64,000 bases of DNA from Acidovorax sp. 1608163 (GTDB lineage: Bacteria; Pseudomonadota; Gammaproteobacteria; Burkholderiales; Burkholderiaceae_C). Shown in pieces: positions 29,674-40,824 of this stretch. The stretch lies in NCBI RefSeq assembly GCF_003669015.1, contig NZ_CP033069.1:3854501-3918500 (forward strand). Reading direction: 5' to 3'. A program made the position numbers and the translations under genes. The stretch's first letter is position 1; each line of letters starts with the position of its first letter. The notes under the pieces are model-generated. The model saw only the letters and a program-made list of their open reading frames with translations. It made no database searches and was not told where the DNA came from.

Positions 29674-31407
29674 ATGGCTGCTGTTGACACCGCTCCTAAA
29701 GACGCTTCTGCAATTGCCCTTCCCGGGTTGGGGCGGGCGCTCATGTCTGCGGGCAAGCTGGCACAAAAAGCCGCAGAGGAAATTTACCAAAAGTCACAAA
29801 GTAATCGCACCAGCTTTATTGCGGAACTGACTGGCTCAGGTGTCGTTTCTGCGTCAGATCTGGCGCACACAGTTTCTGCAGTTTTTGGTGCCCCTTTGCT
29901 GGACTTGGAGGCCATTGACCCACAACGGCTCCCCAAAGATTTGCTTGATGCAAAAATCTGCCAGTCTTACAAGGTTGTCGTTCTCAGCAAGAGAAACAAC
30001 CGACTGATTGTCGCCACCGCAGACCCCACCGATCAGGAAGCAGCAGAAAAAATCAAGTTCACAACCCAAATGGGAGTGGACTGGATCATTGCCGAATACG
30101 ACAAGCTCAATCGCTTGGTCGAAGCGAGCACAAAGTCCACGACGGAGTCGATGGAGAGCCTGACCAGCGGTGAATTCGATTTTGACGAATCGGTTACGGA
30201 GGAGGTTCCGGAATCCATCGATGCAGGCGCAAATGAGGTCGAAGATGCCCCTGTCGTTAAGTTCTTGCACAAAATGCTGCTTGATGCATTCAATATGCGG
30301 GCATCCGATTTGCATTTTGAACCCTACGAGCACCAGTACCGCGTACGCTTCCGTGTTGACGGGGAGCTCAAGGAAATTTCCTCGCCCCCCATTGCCATCA
30401 AAGACAAACTCGCTTCCCGCATCAAGGTGATATCTCGCATGGATATCTCCGAAAAACGAGTACCTCAAGACGGGAAAATGAAGCTCAAGGTGGGGCCGGA
30501 CCGTGTGATTGACTTCCGGGTCAGCACTTTGCCCACTTTGTTTGGCGAGAAAATCGTGATCCGTATCCTGGACCCCAGCAGTGCCAAGCTGGGCATTGAT
30601 GCGCTGGGCTATGAACCAGAGGAAAAAGAGCGTCTCCTGTCTGCAATTGGTCGCCCTTATGGAATGATTTTGGTGACAGGCCCCACAGGTTCTGGAAAAA
30701 CGGTGTCTCTGTATACCTGCCTGAACCTGCTCAACAAACCGGGCGTCAACATTGCGACGGCGGAAGACCCATCTGAAATTAATCTTCCAGGGGTCAACCA
30801 AGTCAATGTGAACGACAAGGCAGGCCTTACTTTTGCGGTGGCCTTGAAGTCTTTCCTGCGTCAAGATCCGGACATCATCATGGTGGGTGAAATTCGAGAC
30901 CTGGAAACCGCTGATATTTCCATCAAAGCGGCCCAAACAGGTCACTTGGTTTTATCCACACTGCACACCAACGATGCCCCCACGACATTGACGCGGATGC
31001 GCAATATGGGCATTGCGCCTTTCAATATTGCATCGAGCGTGATTTTGATCACTGCCCAGCGCTTGGCCAGACGCCTGTGTGCAGCCTGCAAGGCCCCTGC
31101 GGATGTGCCCCACGAGGCCTTGGTGGAGGCCGGATACACCGAGGAAGAACTCGATGGATCTTGGATCACCTACAAACCCGTGGGCTGCTCCGCGTGCAAT
31201 AACGGATACAAAGGACGCGTGGGCATTTACCAAGTAATGCCCATCTCTGAGGAGATTCAACGCATTATCTTGCGCGATGGAAGCGCCCTCGAAATTGCAG
31301 AACAAGCACGCAACGAGGGCGTTCGATCCTTGCGCGCATCAGGCCTCTACAAGGCCAAACTCGGCCTCACTTCGCTGGAAGAAGTGCTCGCCGTGACCAA
31401 CGAATAA
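29674..31407 (+). CDS. pilB: Type IV pilus extension ATPase PilB
   Basis: A 577-residue hexameric cytoplasmic ATPase that powers pilus extension. It has an N-terminal MshE-type domain (about 1-160), then the secretion-ATPase core with Walker A GPTGSGKT (336-343), Asp-box and Walker B in DPDIIMVGEIRD, the His box TGHLVLSTLHTND, and a zinc site from CAAC plus CSAC near the C-terminus. It heads pilB-pilC-pilD. The third-position base use looks less GC-rich than in flanking genes, judged by eye. Confidence 0.96.
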   Translation: MAAVDTAPKDASAIALPGLGRALMSAGKLAQKAAEEIYQKSQSNRTSFIAELTGSGVVSASDLAHTVSAVFGAPLLDLEAIDPQRLPKDLLDAKICQSYKVVVLSKRNNRLIVATADPTDQEAAEKIKFTTQMGVDWIIAEYDKLNRLVEASTKSTTESMESLTSGEFDFDESVTEEVPESIDAGANEVEDAPVVKFLHKMLLDAFNMRASDLHFEPYEHQYRVRFRVDGELKEISSPPIAIKDKLASRIKVISRMDISEKRVPQDGKMKLKVGPDRVIDFRVSTLPTLFGEKIVIRILDPSSAKLGIDALGYEPEEKERLLSAIGRPYGMILVTGPTGSGKTVSLYTCLNLLNKPGVNIATAEDPSEINLPGVNQVNVNDKAGLTFAVALKSFLRQDPDIIMVGEIRDLETADISIKAAQTGHLVLSTLHTNDAPTTLTRMRNMGIAPFNIASSVILITAQRLARRLCAACKAPADVPHEALVEAGYTEEELDGSWITYKPVGCSACNNGYKGRVGIYQVMPISEEIQRIILRDGSALEIAEQARNEGVRSLRASGLYKAKLGLTSLEEVLAVTNE

Positions 31408-31430
31408 CAGACAGATAGACAGGGAACAGC

Positions 31431-32648
31431 ATGGCAACCGCAGCATCAAGGGACATCAAAGAGTTTGTCTTTGAATGGGAAGGCAAGGACCGCGCAGGCA
31501 AGGTGGTGCGCGGGGAGATTCGGGCTGTCGGCGAAAACCAGGTTCAGGCCACGCTGCGCCGACAAGGCGTTTTTCCGACCAAAATCAAGAAGAGGCGTAC
31601 CCGTTCCGGCAAGAAGATCAAGCCCAAAGACATTGCACTCTTCACCCGGCAATTGGCCACCATGATGAAGGCCGGTGTTCCACTACTGCAGTCTTTTGAC
31701 ATTGTCGGGCGTGGCAACACCAACGCCAGCGTGACCAAACTGTTGAATGACATTCGTACCGATGTTGAGACCGGCACCTCATTGAACGCCGCGTTTCGCA
31801 AGCACCCCATGTACTTCGACAGCCTGTATTGCAACTTGGTGGAAGCCGGGGAAGCGGCAGGTATTCTTGAAGCGCTGCTGGACCGACTTGCGACTTACAT
31901 GGAAAAGACAGAGGCGATCAAATCCAAGATCAAATCAGCCTTGATGTACCCGATCTCGGTGGTCATTGTTGCCTTTGTGGTGGTGACTGTGATCATGATT
32001 TTCGTGATCCCAGCATTCAAGGAGGTCTTCTCGTCTTTTGGAGCAGATCTGCCAGCTCCCACGCTGCTTGTGATGGGCATCAGCGAGGTATTTGTTAAAT
32101 GGTGGTGGCTGATCTTCTCCATCATTGGTGGCGGGTTCTATTTTTTCATGCAAGCCTGGAAGCGCAGTGAAAAAATGCAGAAATTCATGGACCGCTTTCT
32201 GCTCAAGATGCCCATTTTTGGCGCCTTGATTGATAAGTCTTGCGTAGCCCGCTGGACGCGAACCTTGGCCACCATGTTTGCAGCAGGTGTTCCACTGGTG
32301 GAAGCGCTTGACTCCGTCGGTGGCGCCTCGGGGAACTCGGTGTACTCCACGGCGACCGAGAAAATCCAGCAAGAAGTCTCCACCGGCACTAGCCTTACCG
32401 TCGCAATGGACAACGCCAAGGTATTTCCCTCCATGGTGATCCAGATGTGCGCCATCGGTGAGGAATCCGGCTCCATTGATCACATGCTCGGCAAAGCCGC
32501 AGACTTTTACGAGGCCGAAGTGGACGAAATGGTGGCTGGCCTCTCCAGCCTGATGGAGCCCATCATCATCGTGTTCCTGGGTACCTTGATTGGCGGCATC
32601 GTGGTGTCAATGTACCTCCCCATTTTCAAATTGGGTCAGGTCGTTTGA
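31431..32648 (+). CDS. pilC: Type IV pilus inner-membrane platform protein PilC
   Basis: A 405-residue GspF/PilC-family protein with two homologous cytoplasmic helical domains (about 70-195 and 275-395) and three TM segments (about 175-200, 222-245 and 378-400). Signatures are FTRQLATMMKAGVPLLQSFDIVG and, in the second repeat, WTRTLATMFAAGVPLVEALD. It transmits PilB/PilT movement to the pilin. The pilD start overlaps its stop as ATGA. Confidence 0.96.
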   Translation: MATAASRDIKEFVFEWEGKDRAGKVVRGEIRAVGENQVQATLRRQGVFPTKIKKRRTRSGKKIKPKDIALFTRQLATMMKAGVPLLQSFDIVGRGNTNASVTKLLNDIRTDVETGTSLNAAFRKHPMYFDSLYCNLVEAGEAAGILEALLDRLATYMEKTEAIKSKIKSALMYPISVVIVAFVVVTVIMIFVIPAFKEVFSSFGADLPAPTLLVMGISEVFVKWWWLIFSIIGGGFYFFMQAWKRSEKMQKFMDRFLLKMPIFGALIDKSCVARWTRTLATMFAAGVPLVEALDSVGGASGNSVYSTATEKIQQEVSTGTSLTVAMDNAKVFPSMVIQMCAIGEESGSIDHMLGKAADFYEAEVDEMVAGLSSLMEPIIIVFLGTLIGGIVVSMYLPIFKLGQVV

Positions 32649-33520
32649 TGGAGCTGGAATCTTTGCCAGTCTCAGGGCTTGCTGCGCTGTTTGGGCTTCT
32701 CATTGGCAGTTTCTTGAACGTTGTCATTTATCGCCTGCCCAAAATGATGGAGCGGCAATGGGCTGCAGAGTCAGCAGCCTTTCAGGCCGAGCAGGCTGGC
32801 AGTAACATGGAACCGGCTCCACAGGAGCCGTTCAACTTGATGGTCCCCCGGTCGCGGTGTCCCTCTTGTGGTCATCTCGTGGCGTGGTACGAGAACATTC
32901 CCGTTGTCAGCTACCTTTTTTTGCGCGGCAAGTGCTCTGAATGCAGCACCCGCATCAGCCCCCGGTATCCGCTGGTGGAACTGCTCACAGGCGGGCTGTT
33001 CTTTTGGTGCGTGCAGCACTGGGGACTGACGCCTACCGGTTTGGCTTGGTGCGGTTTCTCCGCTGTTTTGGTCGCACTGGCTTTTATCGATTGGGATACG
33101 ACGCTGTTGCCGGATGACTTGACCTTGCCATTGCTTTGGGCGGGGCTGCTGGCGTCGGTGTTGCAGTGGACCCAGGTGCCACTGGCGTCCTCAGTGATGG
33201 GCGCTGCGGCAGGTTATCTCTCGCTGTGGCTGGTGTACTGGGCATTCAAGCTGGCAACGGGCAAAGAAGGCATGGGGTACGGGGATTTCAAACTGTTCGC
33301 CGCCCTCGGCGCATGGTTTGGGTGGGAGGGCCTGGTGCCCATTATCTTGATGTCGTCGGTCATCGGTGCCATCGTGGGCATTGGCATGAAGGTCTTCAGC
33401 AGCCTGCGCGAAGGTGGGTATGTGCCCTTCGGGCCCTTTTTGGTAGGTGCAGGTCTCACCGCGATGATTGCTGGGCCCAAGGCCATACTGGACACCGTGT
33501 TGCGTGGATTTGGACTCTGA
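32645..33520 (+). CDS. pilD: Prepilin peptidase / N-methyltransferase PilD
   Basis: A 291-residue aspartic membrane protease that cleaves and N-methylates type IV prepilins. The zinc tetracysteine site is CPSCG and CSECS in the first cytoplasmic loop. The catalytic aspartates are in DWDTTLLPDD and GYGDFKL. About eight TM helices are visible. It overlaps pilC by four bases. coaE follows three bases after its stop. Confidence 0.95.
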   Translation: MMELESLPVSGLAALFGLLIGSFLNVVIYRLPKMMERQWAAESAAFQAEQAGSNMEPAPQEPFNLMVPRSRCPSCGHLVAWYENIPVVSYLFLRGKCSECSTRISPRYPLVELLTGGLFFWCVQHWGLTPTGLAWCGFSAVLVALAFIDWDTTLLPDDLTLPLLWAGLLASVLQWTQVPLASSVMGAAAGYLSLWLVYWAFKLATGKEGMGYGDFKLFAALGAWFGWEGLVPIILMSSVIGAIVGIGMKVFSSLREGGYVPFGPFLVGAGLTAMIAGPKAILDTVLRGFGL

Positions 33521-33522
33521 AG

Positions 33523-34137
33523 ATGGGGCGATCCGCTAGCCATATCGGACTGACAGGTGGCATTGGCAGCGGCAAGACCACGTTCGGCCTGCTGCTCCAG
33601 ATCCATGGCGCGGCCATCATTGACTCCGATCAGATCGCCAGACAAGTCACAGGCCCCCGTGGCGATGCGATGGATGCCATAGCCCAAACCTTTGGGCGGG
33701 AGTATCTGGACGATACGGGAGCGCTGGACCGCGCACGCATGCGCCAACTGGCCTACAGCACACCCCAAGCCAAGTCTGCACTGGAAGCCATCGTTCACCC
33801 TCTTGTCAGTCTGCACAGCAGCCAGCAAGCGCAAGCCGCAGAGGCTTCAGGGGCACGCATTATCGTGTTCGATGTCCCGCTTCTAGTGGAGTCTGGCCGA
33901 TGGGCCCAAAGACTGGATGCGATCGTTGTGGTGGATTGCCCAGAGCACCTGCAGATACAGCGCGTGATGGCGCGAAACGGGCTGGAGCGCGCCACGGTGG
34001 AGTCGATCCTGGCAGCCCAGGCCCCTCGGCGGATTCGGCGGGCTTCAGCCGATATCGTGATCGACAATGGCGATAATTGCGCGCTTGCCGACTTGCAACA
34101 GTTGGCCACAGAAACAGCCGCACTGTTCGGGCTATGA
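33523..34137 (+). CDS. coaE: Dephospho-CoA kinase
   Basis: A 204-residue P-loop kinase completing coenzyme A synthesis. GLTGGIGSGKTT is at residues 9-20, and DSDQIARQV and the lid FDVPLLVESG follow. Length matches E. coli (206). The ATG at 33523 falls three bases after pilD; the frame is open further upstream but that part overlaps pilD. The pilD-coaE-zapD-yacG order is conserved in Gram-negative bacteria. Confidence 0.96.
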   Translation: MGRSASHIGLTGGIGSGKTTFGLLLQIHGAAIIDSDQIARQVTGPRGDAMDAIAQTFGREYLDDTGALDRARMRQLAYSTPQAKSALEAIVHPLVSLHSSQQAQAAEASGARIIVFDVPLLVESGRWAQRLDAIVVVDCPEHLQIQRVMARNGLERATVESILAAQAPRRIRRASADIVIDNGDNCALADLQQLATETAALFGL

Positions 34138-34226
34138 TGCGCCTCAATCCCTAGAAGCACTGGCCCGCCCGTTCTTCCCCGACATCAGCGCCAGGCCCAT
34201 TTCACTGCGCCCAGGAACCTGCCAGC

Positions 34227-34982
34227 GTGATCCTCTACGAATACCCTTTCAACGAACGACTCAGAACCTACCTCCGACTGGAGCAGTTGTTCCGTCGGCT
34301 GGGGGAGCTGATCCCCAGAGTACACCCGCTGGATCACCATTTTGCGCTGGTCACCGTCTTTGAAATCATGGATGTGGCGGCCCGCGCCGATCTCAAATCG
34401 GATGTTCTCAAGGACATTGAAAAGCACAAGCACCAGCTCGACGGCTACCGGGGCAACCCCTCCATCTCGGAAGCAGCCCTGGATGCAGTGATCGCACAGC
34501 TGGACCGCTGCTTCACCGCACTCAACGCGCAGTCGGGTAAGGCAGGGCATGCGCTGACAGAAAACGACTGGCTGATGAGCATTCGCAGTCGCGTAGGCAT
34601 CCCGGGTGGCACCTGCGGGTTTGACCTTCCGGCGTACTACGCTTGGCAACATAAAGACGCAGCTGTTCGCCAAGAGGCGCTGCAAAACTGGGCCTCCACC
34701 CTGGCCCCGCTGGCCGAGTCCATCTACGTGTTGCTCAAGCTGCTGCGCGACTCTGGCGTACCGCAAAAAGTGGCCGCTGAGCGCGGCCAATTTCAGCAAA
34801 ACCTCCCAGCGGGCCGCACCTTCCAGCTGCTGCGGCTTCGCATCGACCCAGCTTTGGGGCTGATCCCTGAAATCAGCGGGAACCGTTTGATCGTGTCAGT
34901 GCGGCTGATGAAGCAAGGTGCCGACGAACGCTTGCATGCGTGCACCGACGATGCGGCGTTCGAATTGACGCTGTGCGCGTGA
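34227..34982 (+). CDS. zapD: Cell division protein ZapD
   Basis: A 251-residue FtsZ-associated protein (formerly YacF) that cross-links FtsZ filaments. [22 protein letters not shown] at the N-terminus and [14 protein letters not shown] near the C-terminus are characteristic. The start is GTG at 34227. The stop overlaps a possible GTG start of yacG. Confidence 0.94.
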   Translation: MILYEYPFNERLRTYLRLEQLFRRLGELIPRVHPLDHHFALVTVFEIMDVAARADLKSDVLKDIEKHKHQLDGYRGNPSISEAALDAVIAQLDRCFTALNAQSGKAGHALTENDWLMSIRSRVGIPGGTCGFDLPAYYAWQHKDAAVRQEALQNWASTLAPLAESIYVLLKLLRDSGVPQKVAAERGQFQQNLPAGRTFQLLRLRIDPALGLIPEISGNRLIVSVRLMKQGADERLHACTDDAAFELTLCA

Positions 34983-35014
34983 GCGCCAAGCCACCCCTAT
35001 TGGATACGCACGAC

Positions 35015-35248
35015 ATGGCTGCCGACACCCCGCCAAAAACCGCTCCTCAGCCCTCTGCCACACGCACCGTGGTGTGCCCGACCTGCGGCGGAGACAGCCT
35101 CTACAGCCCCGCCAATCGGTACCGCCCCTTCTGTGGCGAGCGCTGCAAACAGATTGACCTGGGCGCTTGGGCCAGTGAAGACTTCCGCATGCCCACCGAA
35201 GCCCCACCGCTGGATGCGCAATACGGCGATCCTCGGGTAGAGCACTGA
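35015..35248 (+). CDS. yacG: DNA gyrase inhibitor YacG
   Basis: A 77-residue zinc-finger protein that blocks GyrB from binding DNA. The single zinc site is CPTCGG (C-x2-C) plus [17 protein letters not shown] (C-x3-C), followed by an acidic tail. The ATG at 35015 gives a length near the family norm (E. coli 65). A GTG at 34979 that overlaps the zapD stop as GTGA is an alternative and would add 12 residues. Confidence 0.92.
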   Translation: MAADTPPKTAPQPSATRTVVCPTCGGDSLYSPANRYRPFCGERCKQIDLGAWASEDFRMPTEAPPLDAQYGDPRVEH

Positions 35249-35265
35249 ATTTCATATAAAAACAG

Positions 35266-35315
35266 CCTCTAGCGCCCATTAATAAAGCGTAAGAAGCTAT
35301 CAATTAAGGAGCAAA
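35266..35315 (+). repeat. Dispersed two-hairpin repeat, copy 6
   Basis: CCTCTAGCGCCCATTAATAAAGCGTAAGAAGCTAT, then the end GGAGCAAA, which touches the mutT stop codon. It lies between the convergent yacG and mutT genes. The first hairpin is partly degenerate. Confidence 0.8.
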
Positions 35316-35723
35316 TTAACCGAGTTGCTCCTGCTCCAGCCAGTCCAGCACCGGGTACGCACCCGGCAGTACGGGATCTACGGTCAGTGGAAATTGCTGC
35401 CATGCCATGGCTTGGCCCTCGCGCATCTCAAACGCGCCCGTCCATTCGCGCACCTTGCACCAGTGCAGGCGCACCAAAGCGTGCGGGTAGTCGTGCTCGG
35501 TCACCTTCCAGACCTGGACCGGGCCGATGGTGATGCCCAACTCTTCTTCCAGTTCGCGGCGCAGGGCCTGTTCCACGGTCTCGCCGGCCTCCAGCTTGCC
35601 TCCCGGAAACTCCCAGTACCCCGCATAAGGCTTGCCCGGTGGGCGGGTCGATAGCAGCATGGCGCCATCGCTGCGCAGCAAAATGCCAACCGCCACTTCG
35701 GTGTGTTTGCGTGTCTCACTCAT
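35316..35723 (-). CDS. mutT: 8-oxo-dGTP diphosphatase MutT-type Nudix hydrolase
   Basis: A 135-residue Nudix protein removing oxidised dGTP. The Nudix box [20 protein letters not shown] is at about residues 41-60, preceded by the MutT-typical GYWEFPGGK. Length matches E. coli MutT (129). The stop codon abuts a repeat copy. It is downstream of the DUF815 ATPase gene. Confidence 0.93.
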   Translation of the reverse strand: MSETRKHTEVAVGILLRSDGAMLLSTRPPGKPYAGYWEFPGGKLEAGETVEQALRRELEEELGITIGPVQVWKVTEHDYPHALVRLHWCKVREWTGAFEMREGQAMAWQQFPLTVDPVLPGAYPVLDWLEQEQLG

Positions 35724-35803
35724 CTTGGCTCACCTCGACGTTCGTTGGGAACATGGCACCACGCCAACGGGCAGGCACTGCGAAGCAGTCCAAAAAATGC
35801 ACT

Positions 35804-36670
35804 TCATACCCGCCCCGCATAGTCGCGCGCAAACTGGTACGCCACACGCCCGCTGCGCGAACCGCGCTCCAGCGCCCATACCAGCGCCTCGGGGCGCGCT
35901 GCAGCAATGGCTGCGGCAGACACGCCCAGCGATGCCAGCCACTGGGCAACGATGGTCAGGTACTCTTCCTGGCTGAACGGGTAGAAGCTCACCCACAGAC
36001 CAAAGCGCTCAGACAGCGAGATCTTCTCTTCCACCACCTCACCGGGGTGCACCTCACCGTCTTCGGTGTGGGTGTAGGTCAGGTTGTCCGCCATGTATTC
36101 AGGCAACAGGTGGCGGCGGTTGCTGGTGGCATAGATCAGCACATTGGGCGTGGCCGCAGCCACCGAACCGTCCAGAATCGACTTGAGTGCCTTGTAGCCC
36201 GGCTCGCCATCTTCAAAGCTCAGGTCGTCGCAGAACACGATGAATTTCTCGGGCCGCTCAGAGACCACATCCACGATGTCCGGCAAATCCACGAGATCGG
36301 CTTTGTCCACCTCGATCAGACGCAGCCCCTGGCCGGCAAAGGCATTCAGGCACGCCTTGATGAGCGAGGACTTGCCGGTGCCCCGGGCCCCGGTCAGCAG
36401 GACGTTGTTGGCCGTTTTGCCCTGCACAAACTGCAGCGTATTGCGCTCGATCTTTTCTTTTTGCCCATCGATTTCCTTCAGGTCCGCCAGCTGCATGGCC
36501 CCCACATGCCGCACAAGCTCCAGCGTGCCATGCCCGCTGCTGCGCTTGCGGTAACGCCAGGCAATGGCCTGCGCCCAGTCTGGCGCCGACAGCGGCTGCG
36601 GCAGCACCGATTCGATGCGGCCGATGAGCTGCTCGGCCCGCTCCATCAACCGTTCAAATTTTTCATTCAT
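35804..36670 (-). CDS. DUF815 P-loop ATPase
   Basis: A 288-residue AAA-like ATPase of the DUF815 family. Walker A is GARGTGKSS (about 94-102) and Walker B IVFCDDLSFE (about 143-152). Sensor-like YATSNRRHLLPEYM and the C-terminal RSGRVAYQFARDYAG complete the pattern. The family is widespread and its function is unknown. It is downstream of argJ and upstream of mutT on the same strand. Confidence 0.88.
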   Translation of the reverse strand: MNEKFERLMERAEQLIGRIESVLPQPLSAPDWAQAIAWRYRKRSSGHGTLELVRHVGAMQLADLKEIDGQKEKIERNTLQFVQGKTANNVLLTGARGTGKSSLIKACLNAFAGQGLRLIEVDKADLVDLPDIVDVVSERPEKFIVFCDDLSFEDGEPGYKALKSILDGSVAAATPNVLIYATSNRRHLLPEYMADNLTYTHTEDGEVHPGEVVEEKISLSERFGLWVSFYPFSQEEYLTIVAQWLASLGVSAAAIAAARPEALVWALERGSRSGRVAYQFARDYAGRV

Positions 36671-36677
36671 ATGGGCA

Positions 36678-36725
36678 CCTAGCGCCTGATAGATCAGCGC
36701 AGAAAGCTATCAAATCAATAGCAAA
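36678..36725 (+). repeat. Dispersed two-hairpin repeat, copy 7
   Basis: CCTAGCGCCTGATAGATCAGCGCAGAAAGCTATCAAATCAATAGCAAA. The second hairpin GCTAT / ATAGC is intact. The first hairpin is shortened. It lies in the gap between the DUF815 gene and argJ. Confidence 0.8.
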
Positions 36726-36736
36726 TCAGTCTCAAA

Positions 36737-37966
36737 TCAAGAACGGTAGTCGGCGTTGATCGTCACGTAGTCGTGGCTGAAGTCGCAGGTCCACACGGTG
36801 TCTGATGCCTCACCGCGCCCCAGAACCACCCGCACCGTGATCTCGCTTTGCTTCATCACGCGCTGGCCATCTTCTTCGCGATAAGCGGGGTTGCGCCCAC
36901 CGCTCACAGCCACGTGCACATCGTCCAGGTACAGATCGATGCGGGTCTGGTCCAGGTCTGCAATGCCCGCATAGCCCACAGCCGCCAAGATGCGGCCCAG
37001 GTTTGGGTCGCTGGCGTAAAAAGCGGTTTTGACCAGTGGCGAATGGGCAATGGCATAGGCCACCTGGCGGCATTCCTCGCCGGTCTTGCCGCCTTCTACC
37101 CGCACGGTGATGAACTTGGTCGCCCCCTCACCGTCGCGCACGATGGCCTGGGCCAGCTTTTGGGCCACGCCCAACATGGCGGCCAACAGGGCTTGCCCGT
37201 CAGCGCTGTCCAGCGACGTGATCGGTGCATGGGCGGCCTTGTTGGTGGCCACCACCACAAAGGAATCGTTGGTCGAGGTATCGCCGTCAATGGTTACCCG
37301 GTTGAACGAGCGGTCTGCCAGATGGCGGGCCAGTTGCTGCACCACCGACGCATCCACGCATGCATCCGTGGCCAAAAAGCCCAGCATGGTCGCCATGTTG
37401 GGACGGATCATGCCTGCGCCTTTGCTGATGCCGGTGATCGACACAGTGGCCCCCCCCACCGAGGCCTGTGCACTGAAGGCCTTGGGCAAGGTGTCGGTGG
37501 TCATGATGCCTTCTGCCGCGCGGGCCCAGTGGCCTGTCTGCGCATCGGCCAGTGCTGCAGGCAGCCCTGCCTCAATGCGATCGGTGGGCAGCGACTCCAT
37601 GATCACGCCAGTGGAGAAAGGCAACACTTGCTCGGGGGCCACGTTCAACAAACCTGCCAGTGACTTGCAGGTAGAGCGGGCACGGGCCAAGCCATCTGCC
37701 CCCGTACCAGCATTGGCGTTGCCCGTGTTGATGACCATGGCGCGGACCCCTTTGCCAGCGGCCAAATGTTCACGGCTGACCTGCACGGGCGCCGCGCAAA
37801 AACGGTTTTGCGTGAAGACCCCTGCCACGCTGGCCCCCTCGTCCAGCAAAAACACCGTCAGGTCCTTGCGGTTGGCCTTGCGGACGCCCGCTTCAGTCAC
37901 GCCAATACGAACGCCTGCAATCGGATGCAGGTCAGCAGCCACAGGGGCCAGAAGATTTACGGGCAT
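36737..37966 (-). CDS. argJ: Bifunctional glutamate N-acetyltransferase / amino-acid acetyltransferase
   Basis: A 409-residue enzyme of the cyclic acetyl pathway of arginine synthesis, transferring acetyl from N-acetylornithine to glutamate. It matures by self-cleavage before the conserved Thr193 in RPNMATML, giving alpha and beta chains. Other family motifs are [13 protein letters not shown] and [10 protein letters not shown]. The start at 37966 (MPVNLLAPV) fits. It lies downstream of secA, beyond a terminator. Confidence 0.95.
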   Translation of the reverse strand: MPVNLLAPVAADLHPIAGVRIGVTEAGVRKANRKDLTVFLLDEGASVAGVFTQNRFCAAPVQVSREHLAAGKGVRAMVINTGNANAGTGADGLARARSTCKSLAGLLNVAPEQVLPFSTGVIMESLPTDRIEAGLPAALADAQTGHWARAAEGIMTTDTLPKAFSAQASVGGATVSITGISKGAGMIRPNMATMLGFLATDACVDASVVQQLARHLADRSFNRVTIDGDTSTNDSFVVVATNKAAHAPITSLDSADGQALLAAMLGVAQKLAQAIVRDGEGATKFITVRVEGGKTGEECRQVAYAIAHSPLVKTAFYASDPNLGRILAAVGYAGIADLDQTRIDLYLDDVHVAVSGGRNPAYREEDGQRVMKQSEITVRVVLGRGEASDTVWTCDFSHDYVTINADYRS

Positions 37967-38025
37967 AGAGTGCTCTTTCAGAAAAACTGCGGAAGATTAT
38001 GCGCAAAGACATGGCATCCAAATGA

Positions 38026-38049
38026 AAACACGGGCCGCAGCCCGTGTTT
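38026..38049 (-). terminator. Rho-independent terminator of secA
   Basis: AAACACGGGC (38026-38035) pairs with GCCCGTGTTT (38040-38049) around a CGCA loop. Read on the minus strand it ends in GTGTTTTCATTT. It lies 15 bases after the secA stop. Confidence 0.85.
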
Positions 38050-38064
38050 CCGTCCTCTCAGCGA

Positions 38065-40824
38065 TCAGGCCAGCTTGCCGTGGCACTGCTTGTATTTCTT
38101 GCCGCTACCGCAGGGGCATGGGTCGTTGCGGCCCACACGCAGGCCTTCAAAAGCCCCTTCATCACCACCCAGCGCTTGTCCTTCAGGGACGGTCTGGGCT
38201 TCCCCAGTTTCAGTGGGGGCGGTATAGGTCACATTGGAGATGTGCTCGGCACGGGCTTCCAACTGCTGAGCGGCTTCGTCGAGTTGCGCTGGCGACTGCA
38301 CCTGCACCGTCATCAAAATTTTGGTGACTTCGTTCTTGACGCTGTCGATCAACTGGCGGAACAGCTCGAAGGCTTCGCGCTTGTACTCTTGCTTGGGTTG
38401 CTTTTGGGCATAGCCACGCAAATGGATGCCTTGGCGCAGGTAGTCCAAAGAGCTCAAGTGGTCACGCCAGTTGGAGTCAAAGCTCTGCAGCAAGACCGCA
38501 CGCTCAAACTGGGTGAAGTTCTCACGCCCCACCAGCTCCACCTTGGCATCGAAGGCGGCATGGGCCAGCTTGACCACGCGTTCCAGAATTTCTTCGTCGG
38601 TGATGGACTCTGATTGGGCAACCATGTCCTGCAACGACACGGCGATTTGCCACTCTTCATTGAGCGCCTTCTCCAGTGCCGGCAGGTCCCACTGTTCTTC
38701 GACCGACTCAACAGGCACGTACAAGCGCACCAAGTCGGTCATGGAGTCTTCACGCATGGCAGCAATCACATCCGCCAGGTCCGATGCGTCCAAAATGTCG
38801 TTGCGCTGCTGGTAGATCACCTTGCGCTGGTCATTGGCCACATCGTCGTATTCCAGCAGTTGCTTGCGGATATCGAAGTTGCGGGCTTCCACCTTGCGCT
38901 GGGCCGACTCAATGCTGCGAGTCACGATGCCTGCCTCGATGGCCTCACCGTCGGGCATCTTCAGGCGATCCATGATGGACTTGACGCGGTCACCCGCGAA
39001 GATGCGCATCAGCGAATCGTCCAGGCTCAGGTAAAAGCGCGACGAGCCCGGGTCACCTTGGCGGCCAGAGCGGCCACGCAGCTGGTTGTCGATACGGCGC
39101 GATTCATGGCGCTCGGTGGCGATGATGCGCAAGCCGCCCAGTGCCTTGATTTTTTCGTGGTCCACCTTCCAGTCGGCGCGCACTTTCTCGATCTGCGCAT
39201 GGCGGGCGGCTTCGTCCAAAGACTCGTCCGCCTCAATCGCAGAGATGAGCTTTTCAATGTTGCCGCCCAGCACGATGTCGGTACCACGGCCCGCCATGTT
39301 GGTGGCGATGGTGATCATGCCCTCGCGCCCGGCCTGGGCCACGATGTCGGCCTCACGGGCATGCTGCTTGGCGTTGAGCACCTGGTGGGGTAAGCCCTCT
39401 TTGTTCAAGAGCTCGTCAATGATTTCTGAATTTTCAATCGATGTGGTGCCCACCAGCACCGGCTGGCCTCGCTCATGGCACTCGCGAATGTCTTTGATGG
39501 CCGCTTCGTACTTCTCGCGGGTGGTCTTGTACACACGGTCGAGCTGATCATCACGCAGGCTCTGGCGATTCGGGGGAATCACCACGGTTTCCAAGCCGTA
39601 GATTTCCTGGAACTCGTACGCCTCGGTATCGGCCGTGCCGGTCATGCCCGAGAGCTTGTTGTACAGGCGGAAGTAGTTCTGGAAGGTGATCGACGCCAGG
39701 GTCTGGTTTTCAGCCTGGATGTTGACGCCTTCCTTGGCCTCCACAGCCTGGTGCAGGCCATCGCTCCAGCGGCGGCCCGACATCAAACGGCCAGTGAACT
39801 CGTCCACGATGACGATTTCACCGTTTTGCACCACGTAGTGCTGGTCGCGGTGATAGAGGTGATTGGCACGCAGCGCTGCATACAGGTGGTGCATCAGCGT
39901 GATGTTGGCGGGGTCGTACACCGAGGCGCCTTCGGCAATCAGCCCCTGGCTCGCCAAAATGCGTTCGGCCGACTCGTGGCCCTGCTCCGTCAAGAACACC
40001 TGGTGGGTTTTCTCATCCAGCGTGAAGTCGCCGGGCTTGGTCACACCCTCGCCCGTGCGCGGATCGGCTTCTCCTTCTTGGCGCACCAGCAGCGGCACCA
40101 CCTTGTTCATCGCGATGTACATCGCCGTGTGGTCTTCGGCTTGCCCACTGATGATGAGTGGCGTGCGCGCTTCATCGATCAAGATGGAGTCCACCTCGTC
40201 CACGATGGCATAGTTCAAGCCCTGCTGCACACGGTCATGGGCTTCGTACACCATGTTGTCGCGCAGGTAGTCAAACCCGTACTCGTTATTGGTGCCGTAG
40301 GTGATGTCTGCACGGTACGCAGCCTGCTTTTCCTCGCGCGGCATATTGGGCAGGTTGATGCCCACCGTCAGGCCCAGGAAGTTGTAGAGGCGGCCCATCC
40401 ACTGGGCATCGCGATTAGCCAAGTAGTCGTTCACGGTGACCACATGAACCCCCTTGCCAGACAAGGCATTGAGGTACACCGGCAGCGTAGCGGTGAGGGT
40501 CTTGCCCTCGCCCGTGCGCATTTCAGAGATCTTGCCGTGGTGCAAGGCCATCCCACCCAGCATCTGCACGTCAAAGTGGCGCATCTTCATCGCGCGCTTG
40601 GAGCCTTCGCGCACTACAGCAAAGGCCTCAGGCAAGATGGCATCCAGCGATTCGCCTTTGGCTACCCGGTCCTTGAACTCCTGGGTCTTGGCGCGCAATG
40701 CGTCGTCAGACAGCTTCTCATACTCAGGCTCCATCTCGTTGATGCGAGCGACCACTTTGCGGTATTGCTTGAGAAGCCGGTCATTGCGGCTGCCGAATAT
40801 TTTGGTGAGGAAGTTGGTGGCCAT
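38065..40824 (-). CDS. secA: Preprotein translocase ATPase SecA
   Basis: A 919-residue motor that drives proteins through SecYEG. It has the DEAD motor with Walker A MRTGEGKT near residue 105, [15 protein letters not shown], the preprotein cross-linking domain, the second motor domain ([22 protein letters not shown]), a helical scaffold and the C-terminal zinc site [14 protein letters not shown]. The start at 40824 ([16 protein letters not shown]) was chosen over an in-frame codon seven residues upstream. Confidence 0.97.
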   Translation of the reverse strand: MATNFLTKIFGSRNDRLLKQYRKVVARINEMEPEYEKLSDDALRAKTQEFKDRVAKGESLDAILPEAFAVVREGSKRAMKMRHFDVQMLGGMALHHGKISEMRTGEGKTLTATLPVYLNALSGKGVHVVTVNDYLANRDAQWMGRLYNFLGLTVGINLPNMPREEKQAAYRADITYGTNNEYGFDYLRDNMVYEAHDRVQQGLNYAIVDEVDSILIDEARTPLIISGQAEDHTAMYIAMNKVVPLLVRQEGEADPRTGEGVTKPGDFTLDEKTHQVFLTEQGHESAERILASQGLIAEGASVYDPANITLMHHLYAALRANHLYHRDQHYVVQNGEIVIVDEFTGRLMSGRRWSDGLHQAVEAKEGVNIQAENQTLASITFQNYFRLYNKLSGMTGTADTEAYEFQEIYGLETVVIPPNRQSLRDDQLDRVYKTTREKYEAAIKDIRECHERGQPVLVGTTSIENSEIIDELLNKEGLPHQVLNAKQHAREADIVAQAGREGMITIATNMAGRGTDIVLGGNIEKLISAIEADESLDEAARHAQIEKVRADWKVDHEKIKALGGLRIIATERHESRRIDNQLRGRSGRQGDPGSSRFYLSLDDSLMRIFAGDRVKSIMDRLKMPDGEAIEAGIVTRSIESAQRKVEARNFDIRKQLLEYDDVANDQRKVIYQQRNDILDASDLADVIAAMREDSMTDLVRLYVPVESVEEQWDLPALEKALNEEWQIAVSLQDMVAQSESITDEEILERVVKLAHAAFDAKVELVGRENFTQFERAVLLQSFDSNWRDHLSSLDYLRQGIHLRGYAQKQPKQEYKREAFELFRQLIDSVKNEVTKILMTVQVQSPAQLDEAAQQLEARAEHISNVTYTAPTETGEAQTVPEGQALGGDEGAFEGLRVGRNDPCPCGSGKKYKQCHGKLA